Shown in pieces: positions 1 to 9,802 of a DNA stretch of 64,000 nucleotides. The translations under genes were made by a program, and so were the position numbers. The notes under the pieces were generated by a model. It saw nothing but the letters and a program-made list of their open reading frames with translations. It ran no database searches and was not told the origin of the DNA. Numbering within the stretch: the first letter of the stretch is position 1; the number at the start of each line of letters is the position of its first letter. The stretch comes from Didymella arachidicola (lineage: Eukaryota; Ascomycota; Dothideomycetes; Pleosporales; Didymellaceae), in NCBI GenBank assembly GCA_016630955.3, contig CM049993.1, positions 620,001 through 684,000 of the forward strand. Reading direction: 5' to 3'.

Positions 1-807
1 CCACAACCACGAGAGTTACCACCCATTGTCACATATCCAGAGTTCCTTGCGCAGACAGAAAAGCCACCGCCGTTGATAACGACCAGTCGCCTGGTGACCA
101 CAGCATACATCGCAGGAGGGCTGATGGCGTCCATATACGGATTATCCAAGTACATCATCGCGCCAATGGCGGAGAACCTTGCTGAGGCACGTCATGACTT
201 CGCAGCGCATACGCAAGAGCAACTGGTAGAGCTGAACAAGATGCTCGGGAAGTCTGTCTCTGTCGATCCAGCCAGTAACGTTAGGAAGACGGCATCAGAG
301 ATCGGAGATGATGTATCAGAAGCAGACTCAGATCCAACTGAGCTGTATCACCGCGACTACGGGACGCAAACCACACCCAACCTATCACGACGACCCTCAC
401 TCGTCGATACGGACGTCCATCCGACAGTAACCGCACACGAGAAACGATTGAAGATCATCACTTCGCATCTGAACGAAATAGCCACGAATCGAAGTAACAG
501 TAGCGTCTCACAAGACTCTCTGCAGACGCAGGTGTCAGATCTGACAACCTACCTGAACGATATGAGCTATCAGAACCAATACTACAACAGCATGGGTGGA
601 CATTGGGGAAGCAACTACGGTTTGCCTTCAGGCAAAGATGGGAAGAAAGACCAAATCGAGATCTTGAAGCAGGACATCAGAGCAGTAAAAGGCATCTTTC
701 TTAGCGCAAGAAACTTTCCTACAGGCGGAGCTAGATTACCTGGGACGAGAACGCCTCCTTCTGCCATGCCTGGAACGGGGAGACGGACACCACCAAGGGT
801 TGGCTAG
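1..807 (+). CDS. Pex14/Pex17-type peroxin, C-terminal part (5' truncated by window edge)
   Basis: The reading frame is open from the first base and ends at the TAG at 805-807, so at least 268 residues are present and the N terminus lies outside the window. The visible start reads PPIVTYPEFLAQ, then a proline-rich link, then one hydrophobic segment (roughly residues 28-52, containing AYIAGGLMASIYGLSKY), then a long polar, coiled-coil-prone tail with a Ser/Thr/Pro/Arg-rich end. This arrangement fits the fungal Pex14/17 (Pex33) peroxins, which sit at the docking complex of the peroxisomal matrix-protein import machinery. The N-terminal Pex14 domain that would settle the identity is not visible. 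No methionine near the open start is needed, because the gene begins upstream. An unrelated single-pass membrane protein is possible but less likely. Confidence 0.7.
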   Translation, partial: PQPRELPPIVTYPEFLAQTEKPPPLITTSRLVTTAYIAGGLMASIYGLSKYIIAPMAENLAEARHDFAAHTQEQLVELNKMLGKSVSVDPASNVRKTASEIGDDVSEADSDPTELYHRDYGTQTTPNLSRRPSLVDTDVHPTVTAHEKRLKIITSHLNEIATNRSNSSVSQDSLQTQVSDLTTYLNDMSYQNQYYNSMGGHWGSNYGLPSGKDGKKDQIEILKQDIRAVKGIFLSARNFPTGGARLPGTRTPPSAMPGTGRRTPPRVG

Positions 808-960
808 GTATTGTGGTAATTGACGAATGCCCGTTCAATCGTCTGTTCAGCAGGCTGCTGAACCGCGCTAGTGGCAGCTAACGGCAAGTGGGGCCTTTAC
901 CGGCAGTGACAGCACCAGGCTACCAGACAACATAGCATCTTCACACGCTACCTCGTCGCC

Positions 961-1455
961 ATGCCTTCTTCTAATGTCAAAGCGATAATTCACACCCCTC
1001 CCTCCCGGAACTTCATCACAACCCCCTCAGTAGTCCTTTACGGCAGCATATCCCCCACCACACCCTGGCAAGACCACCTCACCGCCTCGCTCTCAGACCT
1101 ACCTATAACTATCATCAACCCGATCTGCACCGCCTGGGACAGTACATGGGTCGAAGATACGTCTGATCCACGCTTTGTCGCGCAGGTCGAGTGGGAGTTG
1201 GATCATGGAAAGCTGGCAGATGTCATTGTGATTTACTTTGTGCCGGGCACGCAGGCGCCGATTAGCTTGTTGGAGTTGGGAACGTATGCGGGGATATACG
1301 GGGGCGAAAAGGTTGTGGTTTGTTGCCCGGAGGGGTTCTGGAAGAGAGGGAATGTCAGGATTGTTTGCGGGCGGTTTGGCGTACAGTGTGTGGACGGGGT
1401 GGACGAGGTGGAGAGGATTGTTAGGGATAAGTTAGTCGCAAAGTTGGAAATCTGA
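961..1455 (+). CDS. Nucleoside 2-deoxyribosyltransferase-like protein
   Basis: Single-exon gene of 164 codons. The core reads VVLYGSI near residue 25, DPRFVAQVEWEL near residue 66, then ADVIVIYFVPGTQAPISLLE and KVVVCCPEGFWKRGNVRIVC. This is the pattern of the nucleoside 2-deoxyribosyltransferase-like family (Nuc_deoxyrib_tr2 type), in which the Glu of the SLLELG segment corresponds to the catalytic nucleophile of the superfamily. Related bacterial enzymes move deoxyribose between bases. Whether the fungal members do this, or are hydrolases on modified nucleotides, is not something the sequence tells. The length is normal for the family. The start ATG at 961 is the first in frame. Codon choice shifts from C-ending to G/T-ending codons halfway through, without any break in frame. 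Confidence 0.75.
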   Translation: MPSSNVKAIIHTPPSRNFITTPSVVLYGSISPTTPWQDHLTASLSDLPITIINPICTAWDSTWVEDTSDPRFVAQVEWELDHGKLADVIVIYFVPGTQAPISLLELGTYAGIYGGEKVVVCCPEGFWKRGNVRIVCGRFGVQCVDGVDEVERIVRDKLVAKLEI

Positions 1456-1801
1456 TATTCTCGACGCTCTTCTCTTAAAGGACTTTGAGTACGCCATGCT
1501 ACAAAATCCATTTCGACTGTTCTTGAACTTCGTAGGCATCAAGGCCGAGAGCCAGGCTGGCACATCAACCTCTCACGCATTTACGGCACTTATTGTTCAA
1601 CTTAGTCTCATTGCACCAGAAACTTGCTCAAGCTTCACAAGTTGCCGGTACTGTACAACCTTGGTGGGCAAGGATGGCTTCTGTCGAGGACAGCCAGTAA
1701 GCTGTTCCTCAAGAGACGGAAGAGGTCAGATCCATGGATTTTCCAAGCGAGCCAAGGAGACGACAAGCAGCTTGTACAAGAGTCGAATCCCGTGGTCAGA
1801 C

Positions 1802-3348
1802 CTAAAGCGTATAAGGCTCCTGCTTCCACGTAACCCTCCTCTCATCCCTCATCCTATCAAACCTCACCACACTCTCCAGCAACACCTGCGCCCCAATTGC
1901 ACAATCCACTTCCTCACAGAACTCTCTCGGATTATGACTCACCCCCTCCCTACACGGGACAAAAATCATACTCGTCGGGCACCGCTTGCTAGCATACACG
2001 CTGTCATGCCCGGCACCACTGATCATCTCCATTACCAGATTCTGGCTATCGGGCCCCAGAACAGAATGAGCGGACTTGCGCACCGCGTCAATGCAGTCAG
2101 AGTGGAATGTTGTGGCGGGTGAGTCAAAGTCCTCTGTGATAGAGACAGAGAGTGGGAGTCCAGGCGTGCAGCCGTAATTTAGGCCGTCGATGTCTTCGCC
2201 GGCTGCGATATTAGGGAAGTCGCGCTCTACGAGGGCTTTGAGCTCGGCGACGGTCGAGTCTTCCCTGGCCCGGATATCGAGGCTAAAAGTCACGTTGCCG
2301 GGGACTGTATTGGTAGAGCCCGGTTTGAGGTTGAGGATGCCGGTTGAGGCGAGAGCGCCATGGGCCGTGGCAAGTTTGTGCGAATGTAATATCATCTTTG
2401 AGGCGGTAAGTAGTGCGTCGGCGCGCGACTTGAGGTCGGTGGTGCCAGTGTGGGTGTCGCGGCCTTTGACATGAACGGTGAGCCATTTGTAGGCTTGCAC
2501 ACCGGTCACGATGCCAACCTTCTTGTTGGCCATCTCAAGGAGTGGACCTTGCTCAATGTGGAGCTCGAAGTGTGCCGCCATCGGCCTTGCTTCGTAACTT
2601 GCTGGTGTGGTTCCAAGGTAGCCAATTCGCTCGAGCTCTGACTTCTGCGTTGCGGTCCCTGGATGTACTTCACGAAGGTTGTGTGCCTTCTCAAGTGATA
2701 TAGAGCCAGACCATACACCAGATGATACCATCGACATTGGGAAGCGCGCACCTTCCTCGTTCGTCCAATTCACAACACCGACGGGATACTCTGTCTCAAC
2801 CCAATTTTCGGCCAATACTTTCAGCATCTCAACACCTGCAGTGACACCAAGGATGCCATCATATCGGCCGCCTGTAGGTTGAGTATCCAGATGGCTTCCG
2901 ACATAGATTGGTGGCTTGTCGTTCTTCAGCCCTGGTCGAACGGCGAAGATATTGCCCATCTCATCAACCGTGGTCTTGCAGCCCAAAGCTTGCGTCGTCT
3001 CCACGAACCAATCTCTTGCCTGCTTGTCAGTGTCTGTTAATGCAAGACGAGACATCCCAGTCTCTGTAGGTGCCCTGAATTCATCAAAACCATGAAAGCG
3101 AGGAATGCGGAGACAACTGACTCGCCCCATGTTTCGCCAATACCCCACTGGCAAGTATGGTGAAGGTCCTCCATCAGCCGTTTCTGATTGACTTTCAGAT
3201 CTTTAAAGTGCTGTTCGGTCATTTCCTTGGTGCGGATCTGCCATTTTGGCGAAGTCGAGAAAGCAGCTCTAGGGAAGCTGCCTTTCAATGCGGAGTATTG
3301 TTTGCTGGCAAGTCGCAGCGCAGGCTGCCTGACTGCCGAAAAAGCCAT
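1802..3348 (-). CDS. M20-family amidase, N-carbamoyl-L-amino acid hydrolase / beta-ureidopropionase type
   Basis: Two exons, 3122-3348 and 1802-3074, with a 47-nt intron (donor gtcagt, acceptor ttcag at 3075) that joins ETWGE to APTETGMSRLALT; the product is 499 aa. Metal-site motifs of the M20 hydantoinase/carbamoylase group are present: VGSHLDTQ (His near residue 137), GGRYDG (Asp near 148), TNEEGARF (Glu near 183), FELHIEQGP, the DTHTGTT lid segment, and late GAGHDS and VSHNP histidines. These enzymes hydrolyse N-carbamoyl amino acids or ureido acids, for example in pyrimidine or hydantoin breakdown. The first about 40 residues are rich in Arg, Ser and Ala without acidic residues, which suggests a mitochondrial presequence (inference). 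Which carbamoyl substrate is used cannot be told. The stop lies just inside the window's third kilobase, with no overlap with neighbours. Confidence 0.85.
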
Positions 3349-3737
3349 CCTGGAGATCTTGACAGGTGTGAAAAAAGAGACCTTGCTGGGTTCCCAACCA
3401 GAAACACAGAATCGCCAAGTATGCTAGGCGTGTAGTCGTATGACATGCGCCTAGTTGTGGGGTTCGCGGGCTGTAGTTACCGATAAGAATGCGGGAGAGA
3501 GGGTTATCCGTCGGCGACTTGCCCGCGACCCTGTTCATCGGTCTAAGGCTATCAACCGGCACCACGGGTTGTGTGCATGATGCTTGTATGTAAATAAAAT
3601 TGCTTATTGATTGCTGTGCTGGGTGCAAACTAGTGTACAAGTCGGGTATCGAATGAATCGCTGAAAGAACGCCTGCACCGTATGCTGAAATGACTGCTGC
3701 GGCGATACCGCACTTTTGGAATGGGTAACTTCGGCGA
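3349..3737. other. Intergenic, between the M20 amidase 5' end and the SDE2 3' end
   Basis: No reading frame with family-like character. It should hold the amidase promoter on the minus strand and the 3' end of SDE2. An AT-richer patch near 3590-3620 is the only compositional feature noticed. Confidence 0.6.
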
Positions 3738-4565
3738 TCATGCTGCCTTACCCTTTCCCTTTCCCTCGAAGTCCGGTCGCTTTGCATCTTCCTCGAAAAC
3801 CTCCTCCTCTTCTTCACTGTCGCTGATGAATTCGTCGGCCTCGTCGTCCCAGCCAAACATGGCGCGCTGTTGCGCTGGCTTCGCTGTGGATGTAGATGGC
3901 TTTGCCTCATCCTCGTCTTCCTCTGAGCTCTCCATGTCCATCCGCGCAAGCAGCATCTTCTCGATAGCTTCCTTTGTCTTGTTCTCAGCTTCCTCTTTAT
4001 CTTCGAGCCATTTTCCGTCCAGACGAGCTTTGCCGCCTGCATTCTGCAGCTCCTCCTGCTTTCGCTCTGTGCTGGCTACAATATCCTCCCACCTCTTCCT
4101 GCGCTCGTCCTTCTCACGCTGTTCCATCTCAGGCTTAATAGCAAGGTATTCGGCGAGAGTTTTCGCTTCAGCGACTGTGCGCAAGCGTCGTCCGTCCAGG
4201 TTTCGTGAGGAAGCGTTTGCTTCCTGCTGGTTCTTCTTCTTACGCGAGGACATGCGCCCACCCTGTGCGCGCAGGATCGACCCGAAACCACCCTTGCCAC
4301 CACATAGAGGTACCGTCAGACGCAGTGAAAGAAATGTGTCTAACGGCGAAGAGAGCAGGGTCGAGATCGGCTCCTCAGCATGGCGCACGGCGCGGCGCGA
4401 GTTTGTGGTGAGGATGTAGGACGAGTGCTGGATCCACGGCGCACGCTCGTACAATGTCTCATACAGAGATATGAGTGAGGCGTCTTTTGGTGTTGTAAAA
4501 GCAATATTCTGGCCCTTGATGCTGTTGACGATCACTGTCACCGGGGACTGCGTGATGGGCTCCAT
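3738..4565 (-). CDS. SDE2: SDE2-like spliceosome-associated protein with N-terminal ubiquitin fold
   Basis: Single exon, 275 aa, if translation begins at the ATG at 4563-4565. An in-frame upstream extension to 4754 exists but looks like leader sequence. Residues 1-88 form a ubiquitin-like region (MEPITQSPVTVIVNS...). It is followed at about 89-93 by the hallmark GGKGG and by GFGSILRAQGGRMSSRKKK. In fission yeast the family is cleaved after the first GG by deubiquitinating enzymes, and the released Lys-starting C-terminal part joins the spliceosome and helps the excision of selected introns; it is also linked to telomeric silencing and genome stability. The remainder is a charged helical region with an acidic Ser/Glu-rich tail ending in a Lys/Gly run. 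SDE2 is divergent from RPS10, with 330 bp between starts. Confidence 0.88.
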   Translation of the reverse strand: MEPITQSPVTVIVNSIKGQNIAFTTPKDASLISLYETLYERAPWIQHSSYILTTNSRRAVRHAEEPISTLLSSPLDTFLSLRLTVPLCGGKGGFGSILRAQGGRMSSRKKKNQQEANASSRNLDGRRLRTVAEAKTLAEYLAIKPEMEQREKDERRKRWEDIVASTERKQEELQNAGGKARLDGKWLEDKEEAENKTKEAIEKMLLARMDMESSEEDEDEAKPSTSTAKPAQQRAMFGWDDEADEFISDSEEEEEVFEEDAKRPDFEGKGKGKAA

Positions 4566-4895
4566 GATCGTGATTCGTGTTCCGTGTTCAGCGATTGGAA
4601 AAAGCGTTGGAGTAAAAAGCCTGTATGGAAAGCCTGCGTGAGAGCAGTTTTTGAGGGTTGTAAATCCTGCGAGCGGGTGATGTTGGTGTTGGCATCGAGG
4701 CAGCGGCGAAGATTGACGAACTGGCTGATCACTTGGCCCGAGCGCCGTTCCCATTCGACCTGCCCGCCAAGGTCTCGCTTATTGTGCTAGCGCGAGGCAC
4801 TGGATGGATATTCAGTTGTAGAAGGCACGACCACCACTTCGACCTTCATCCGCCCACTAACCCCAGCATCCCTCGAGACTCTCGCAACCGTCAAG
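4566..4895. promoter_or_regulatory. Shared divergent promoter region, SDE2 (minus) / RPS10 (plus)
   Basis: 330 bp between the two start codons. No canonical TATA box or ribosomal-protein motif was identified with confidence. It is assigned as regulatory from position only. Confidence 0.5.
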
Positions 4896-5666
4896 ATGCT
4901 TATCCCCAAGGCCGATCGCAAAGCCATCCACGAGTTAGTCACCCTCATAGCCGTCATTGCGACGCCGCGCTCGAGCTCGCAACTTTCGCACGAAATTACG
5001 ACTTGAACATGAGCATCACTCGGCCCCCAATAATTGGTTGTAGAACTCCTGCTAACATTTTCTCTCCAGGTACCTCTTCCGAGGTTAGTATTCTCCCACG
5101 CGCGAGCCATGGCTATGGCACACTCGTATACTTTCGCAGTTCTGCTGCATATAAGGACAGGCTGACACACGGTCACCACAGAGGGCGTTCTCGTTGCTAA
5201 GAAGGACTTCAACCTTCCCAAGCACGGCGACATTGACACCAAGAACCTTTTCGTCATCAAGGCTTGTCAGTATCCCAGCGATGTGCTACGTGACACGCTC
5301 TAACATGGTGTAGGCCAGTCTCTGACCTCCCGCGGCTACGTCAAGACCCGCTTCTCGTGGCAGTACTACTACTACACCCTCACGCCCGAGGGTCTCGACT
5401 ACCTCCGCGAGTGGCTCCACCTGCCCGCTGAGATTGTTCCTCAGACCCACATCAAGCAGGCCCGCTCTGCTCCTCCCAGGGGTTTGCTCGGTGGTGATGG
5501 CGAGCGCCGTGGCGGCCGTGGTGGTCCCCGCGGTGAGCGTGGTGACCGCGAGGGTGGCTACCGCCGCCGTGACGCCGGTGAGAAGGCTGAGGGCGCTGCT
5601 CCTGGCGAGTTCAAGCCTGAGTTCCGTGGTGGCTTTGGGCGGGGCCGTGGCGCTCCTGCTTCTTAA
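4896..5666 (+). CDS. RPS10: Small-subunit ribosomal protein eS10
   Basis: Four exons: 4896-4933, 5070-5083, 5182-5265 and 5314-5666, giving 162 aa. The product starts MLIPKADRKAIHEYLF, continues REGVLVAKKDFNLPKHGDID and KACQSLTSRGYVKTRFSW, then YYYYTLTPEGLDYLREWLHL. It ends in an Arg/Gly-rich tail. This is the conserved ribosomal S10e (plectin/S10) domain plus the eukaryotic RG-rich extension. eS10 lies in the beak/head of the 40S subunit. Exon 2 is only 14 nt (EYLFRE straddles it), and without it the conserved LFREGV segment cannot be encoded. All introns have gttagt or gtcagt donors and pyrimidine-AG acceptors (136, 98 and 48 nt). Codon choice is strongly C-biased, as expected for a highly expressed gene. 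Confidence 0.95.
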
Positions 5667-5976
5667 GCGATTGACCTTTGCTTAAGGAGTACCGGCTAGA
5701 TACAGGATCATCTTTTGCTGCATTATAAAAATGGACAGGACCTGGTGGCATGCGGCGAAATGAAAGGATGATACCACGAATGTATTACTCGTACGATGTG
5801 CGGCTTCGCACTCGACGACCACTTTCACAATGATACCCAATTCGTTCAGTGCTGTCTGCTCTACGTTGTGATCACTGATTTGCCATGTTAATCCTCATTT
5901 CGTTGCTCTTGCTTTGAACATATCACATGCTTGCGTATATCCTTACATGTTCCAGTGCCTGTTCTGAACATAGCAT
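5667..5976. other. Convergent 3' intergenic region, RPS10 / TRM44
   Basis: 310 bp between two stop codons, carrying the two 3' untranslated regions. No gene seen. Confidence 0.6.
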
Positions 5977-7791
5977 CTAGTGTCCACCCTTCCCCGGCTT
6001 CATGAGCCCACTTCCCCTGGCCACCCATTGAGTCCTGACCTGCTCAACACTGACCTGCCCACCCATCTCCCTGACCACTATATCCCTCGCCTTCTGCATT
6101 CTCTGCTCAAGACTACTCTCATCCTCTTCAACAAACCGCCTCCCCACAACCGCAATGTTCCTCGTACTTGGGATTCTTAAATGCTCTTTCTCAACGGCAT
6201 ACCCCATCGCCTCAGTCAGCGCACTCGTCCAGGAGCACAGACTGGCATACGCACTGGGCTGCGCGTTCTTATTGCCCTTGGGCTGGCCATCGTCAGGGAC
6301 GAATTTCTTGACATACGGGGCGCGGAAGCGGGTTCCGCCGAAGTCGTGGCTGCAACAGGGGATAGCGATGAAAGGCGATTGTGAGAGGGAGGCGAGGAGA
6401 GGGGTCCAGGGCGTGAGTTCGTCGGCGTGGTTGGAGATGATGAATGCGTTTGGGGGAAAGACACCATTGTGGCTCAGTGGCGTCGTGTGGTCGTCTCGCT
6501 GCTTACTATCATCGACGTCCGCTATATCGTTGTTTGTCGAGGGAGAGGGAGTGGAATCCAAGACGGCGGGTATGAGCAGCATTTCCTTCAGCTTCTCCTG
6601 CTGCGCTGCAGGGAACGTGTCCCATGTCTTCCTCCTCCTTGCATCGAAGCCCCATCCTTCCCACCCCTCTTCGTTCAGAATATGCACGAGCAGCCCGTTT
6701 CCACACCCAATATCCACAAATCCCGGGAACCTTTCCTTCGCAGTGCATCTCCTCTGCTCCCCCTCCCCCTCCCCATACATTAGCACCCACAACTCGATCA
6801 AAAACGCACTAATTCCCAGATCCTCAAAGACATGTTTCCCTGGGGGCGTCTGCTCGACCCATCCCTCAATGAGTCGTTTCGCGTACTTGCCCTTAAGGTA
6901 CGCGTACGTGTCTTGAAACGGCTTCTGCGCGATGATGATGTCGTGGTGAACGCGCTTTTTGTACCCGCCTGCTCGGCCCCGCGCGTGCTTGTGAATGACC
7001 TCAAGCAGCTTGAGCGCGGTGCGCGAGAGTCTGTTATCGATTGGGTAAGATGGGAACAGACTGAAGGATATGCTGAGGTGGCCAGGGGATGGGAGCAAAG
7101 AGGGGGCGCTGGGGAAGTAGGTGTATAGGATGCCGAGCGAGCGGACGATGGGATGGTAGTAGGGGACTTGTGAGGGGGTGGTGACGTGCGGAATGTATAT
7201 AACTAGGTAGCGTTCTGCGTCAAGTGTTGTAGGTTCGTGCCCGTTGAGCTGGATTGTCACGGGGGCCGTTGAGGTAAAGAGGTGGCAGGTTTGTACCAGC
7301 ATGTTGTCGAGCTTTGGGTTTCGAGGAATCAGCTTCCGCACCACGGTCCATGTCAGATCGTAACCTTGGATGCTGCCTTCGACGAGTCGTGGGTGGTTTT
7401 CGTTGCGGAGGTGTTTGATGATGCCTGCCAATTCTAGAGGTGTGGTGGCCTGCGGGTTGTAGGATGCATCGTTGAAGCTTGTGTATGATAGCTCTGCGCG
7501 GGCTAGGTGCGAGGCCGTCAAGTTGGGGTTCTCAAGTAAATTGCGGCTGACATCCAAGAAGTACTGTGGCGAAAAGCTGGCAGGTGCAGACTGCACGAGT
7601 TCCCAGATCTCCGGTGGCAGGCCGGTGGAGAGTACGGGTGCCAATGCAGGGTCGTAAGGTTCGAACTTTTCAGGTGCTGGCTGAACTGGGCTCTTCTTGA
7701 TTGAAACTTTCTGCTCCTGAGGTTTTGTTTTTGAGTCTTCTGCCTCCAGGCTCAAGCCGGACATTGCGTTCTCTGCCCCATTTTCGGCCAT
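5977..7791 (-). CDS. TRM44: tRNA (uracil-2'-O-)-methyltransferase, Trm44 type
   Basis: Intron-free gene of 604 aa, close to the size of fungal Trm44. The C-terminal half carries the SAM-binding glycine motif VDIGCGNGLLVHIL and then WGFDARRRKTWDTF, which are characteristic of the family. Later IPCCSHDFGG and SYASLC-like segments also fit. Trm44 methylates the 2'-hydroxyl of U44 in tRNA-Ser in yeast. The N-terminal 60 residues are Lys/Pro-rich and probably disordered. The start ATG at 7789-7791 precedes MAENGAENAMSG, which is the first methionine of the frame. It is convergent with RPS10 and not functionally linked to its neighbours. A cysteine/histidine pair in CCSHD may bind metal, but that is inference. 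Confidence 0.88.
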   Translation of the reverse strand: MAENGAENAMSGLSLEAEDSKTKPQEQKVSIKKSPVQPAPEKFEPYDPALAPVLSTGLPPEIWELVQSAPASFSPQYFLDVSRNLLENPNLTASHLARAELSYTSFNDASYNPQATTPLELAGIIKHLRNENHPRLVEGSIQGYDLTWTVVRKLIPRNPKLDNMLVQTCHLFTSTAPVTIQLNGHEPTTLDAERYLVIYIPHVTTPSQVPYYHPIVRSLGILYTYFPSAPSLLPSPGHLSISFSLFPSYPIDNRLSRTALKLLEVIHKHARGRAGGYKKRVHHDIIIAQKPFQDTYAYLKGKYAKRLIEGWVEQTPPGKHVFEDLGISAFLIELWVLMYGEGEGEQRRCTAKERFPGFVDIGCGNGLLVHILNEEGWEGWGFDARRRKTWDTFPAAQQEKLKEMLLIPAVLDSTPSPSTNNDIADVDDSKQRDDHTTPLSHNGVFPPNAFIISNHADELTPWTPLLASLSQSPFIAIPCCSHDFGGTRFRAPYVKKFVPDDGQPKGNKNAQPSAYASLCSWTSALTEAMGYAVEKEHLRIPSTRNIAVVGRRFVEEDESSLEQRMQKARDIVVREMGGQVSVEQVRTQWVARGSGLMKPGKGGH

Positions 7792-8231
7792 CTCTGTTTG
7801 TGTCGAAACCCACCTTTTTTATAGGTCAGAGTGACGGGTTCCTTGCTGCCTGCTGTGTATCAATTGTAGCACTCTATGCACTTCCAGGGCTCACAGCAGG
7901 AGTTGCGAGTAATATGTGAAAGTTCGCATGTGTTTGCTGTGTTACGACTGATGGTGTTCACCAAACAGAGAACGTCGACTAGTTTCTCGCTTGTCAAGAA
8001 CAGAGATGACGAACAGATACAACAACACCTATTCGACCCGAAACAAACAAGACAGGCTCAGATGTGATGGTGTAATACTTTACGTCTAATCAACGCTGTC
8101 TAATTCCGGTCGTTCATGTGCACACACTCATATAATATCTGTCTAGCATCTAGTATCCCGACGCAATCGGACACCAGTCCATGTTGCTATGTAACGCCTC
8201 AAATGCAACTCCCTCTCCTCCTGCGACCCGT
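7792..8231. other. Intergenic, TRM44 5' side / GNA1 3' side
   Basis: 440 bp holding the TRM44 promoter and GNA1 3' end. No further gene or motif seen. Confidence 0.5.
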
Positions 8232-8829
8232 CTACCGTCCATAATAATGCGCCATTTCGAGCCCGGCACGCTTGAACCCACACTTGACATAGAAGCCCTC
8301 ATTCGCCTCGGAGCAGTCCAAGATAGTCTTATAGCAGCCGACCTTCTCGGCCACAAAATCTAGGGCCTGGATGATGCGCAGACCGAGCTTCTTGCCCTGC
8401 TGGTCCTTGGCCACAGCAATGTCCTCAATGTGTCCGACGAGCCCGAGGTTATGGATGAACTTGCGCTCCACGATAAGCGCGCCGGTGCCGACGATGCGCG
8501 AAGAGGCGTCGAGAATCGCGAGCAGGTAGTAGGTGTCGGAGCGTGCAGACATCCATGTGTAGCGCTCGTTCCAAGCCTAGAGAAGGCGTGTTAGTCATGC
8601 TCACTGTTGCGCGTGGTTTTGGCATTATGTTTGTTGCACATACATCCTCGGTCACATCACCCACTGTGGTGAGCACCCGTAGCACATCGAGGAATCCGTT
8701 GTGGTAATCCTGGCGCTGGATCGGGCGGCATGAGTAGCCCTCTGGCAGCGCCTTAAGGACCTCGGGGGAGATGAGTTCGGGGCTGAAGAGGGGCGCCGCC
8801 GCGTCGCTGGAGGGGGTTTGGAGGGACAT
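8232..8829 (-). CDS. GNA1: Glucosamine-6-phosphate N-acetyltransferase
   Basis: Two exons, 8644-8829 and 8232-8576, with a 67-nt intron (donor gtatgt, acceptor ctctag) joining DVTED to AWNERYTWM; 176 aa in total. The GNAT fold is clear: beta-strand 4/5 region VGHIEDIAVAKDQQGKKLGL contains the acetyl-CoA pyrophosphate loop (QGKKLG), followed by CYKTILDCSEANEGFYVKCG, the ending shared by Gna1 proteins. The enzyme acetylates glucosamine-6-phosphate in the hexosamine pathway that supplies UDP-GlcNAc for chitin, glycoproteins and GPI anchors. The length matches the family (about 150-190 aa). The N-terminal PLFSPELISPEVLKALPEGY is also family-typical. Confidence 0.93.
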
Positions 8830-9802
8830 TGCGACTTGTTGGAGACGGGCTGCGGCTGCCAGAGTGAGGGAGTGAGGGAGCTGTGAAAGACTGGCTTGTT
8901 TGGGTGCAATTGAGCGCTAGAGTGTTGGAGGGGTGTTCAGGAGGGGTGCACTATCGATAAGAAGAGCGGTGAGATGGTGAACGACGAGCGTAGACGTGGG
9001 TTGGCGATGTCAATTGACGCTGGGAAGACTTCAGGAGAGACTTTCTGTGACCGAGATGGCTCTTTACTGCCAAAAATGTGTGTTGAGAGCCTGAGCATTC
9101 AGCTTCCACGACCGTGTCAGGTACGCCTTCCAGAAATAGATTGCGGGAGTGCCTTGCCAAAACGTCATTTAACACGGGTGTTCCACATCCAACAGTCCTC
9201 GCGAAACGAGCATGAAGTCTTCCCATTGAGTTCTGCATTAGCTCTAACTGCTTCTTTGTTCATGACCCTATCTGCCTATGCTCCCGAAGTACATCTACAT
9301 TTCATCTTCAATACCAGCAGTACGACTTCTGCACGCTTATTCACGGGTTCAGCGCAGCAGTGGAGCCTTCGGTCCCATAAGAGTATCTAATTATCCAGAA
9401 TGCCGGATTGTCTACTGGGGATCAAATCCTTACTGCAAAGTTGTCGAGATGCAAAACGGACATGTAGTGATAGAGCCTTGCAGAGCATTACTGCCAGGTT
9501 TCGATCATTGCTACTACCGCGGTCAGGGTCCCTGCAGATGCATCAGGTAGCTGACACAAAACGATTACGGGACTCGCACATAAGCAGGAGTAGCCTCAAT
9601 GAGATATGATGGAAAGTGATCAGTGTAGAGACTGCGGGCCGAGTTGCCCATTGACCCCACCTGCCTCATCCAGGAACACACTTCAATCAACAACCACACA
9701 AAGTCTCGAACATCGACATTACGAATTACCTACAATATCCAACAATCATAGCTCGGCCGTGGACAGAAGAGCACACAATCCTATGCGAGAGCACGCCAAT
9801 GC
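8830..9802. other. Intergenic, no gene recognised
   Basis: 973 bp carrying the GNA1 promoter and the 3' flank of the next minus-strand gene. The short open frames on both strands look like chance. Confidence 0.5.

Noticed and set aside
1700..1800. tRNA B-box-like text (gtcgaatccc)
   Set aside because: No matching A-box, acceptor stem or anticodon arm nearby.
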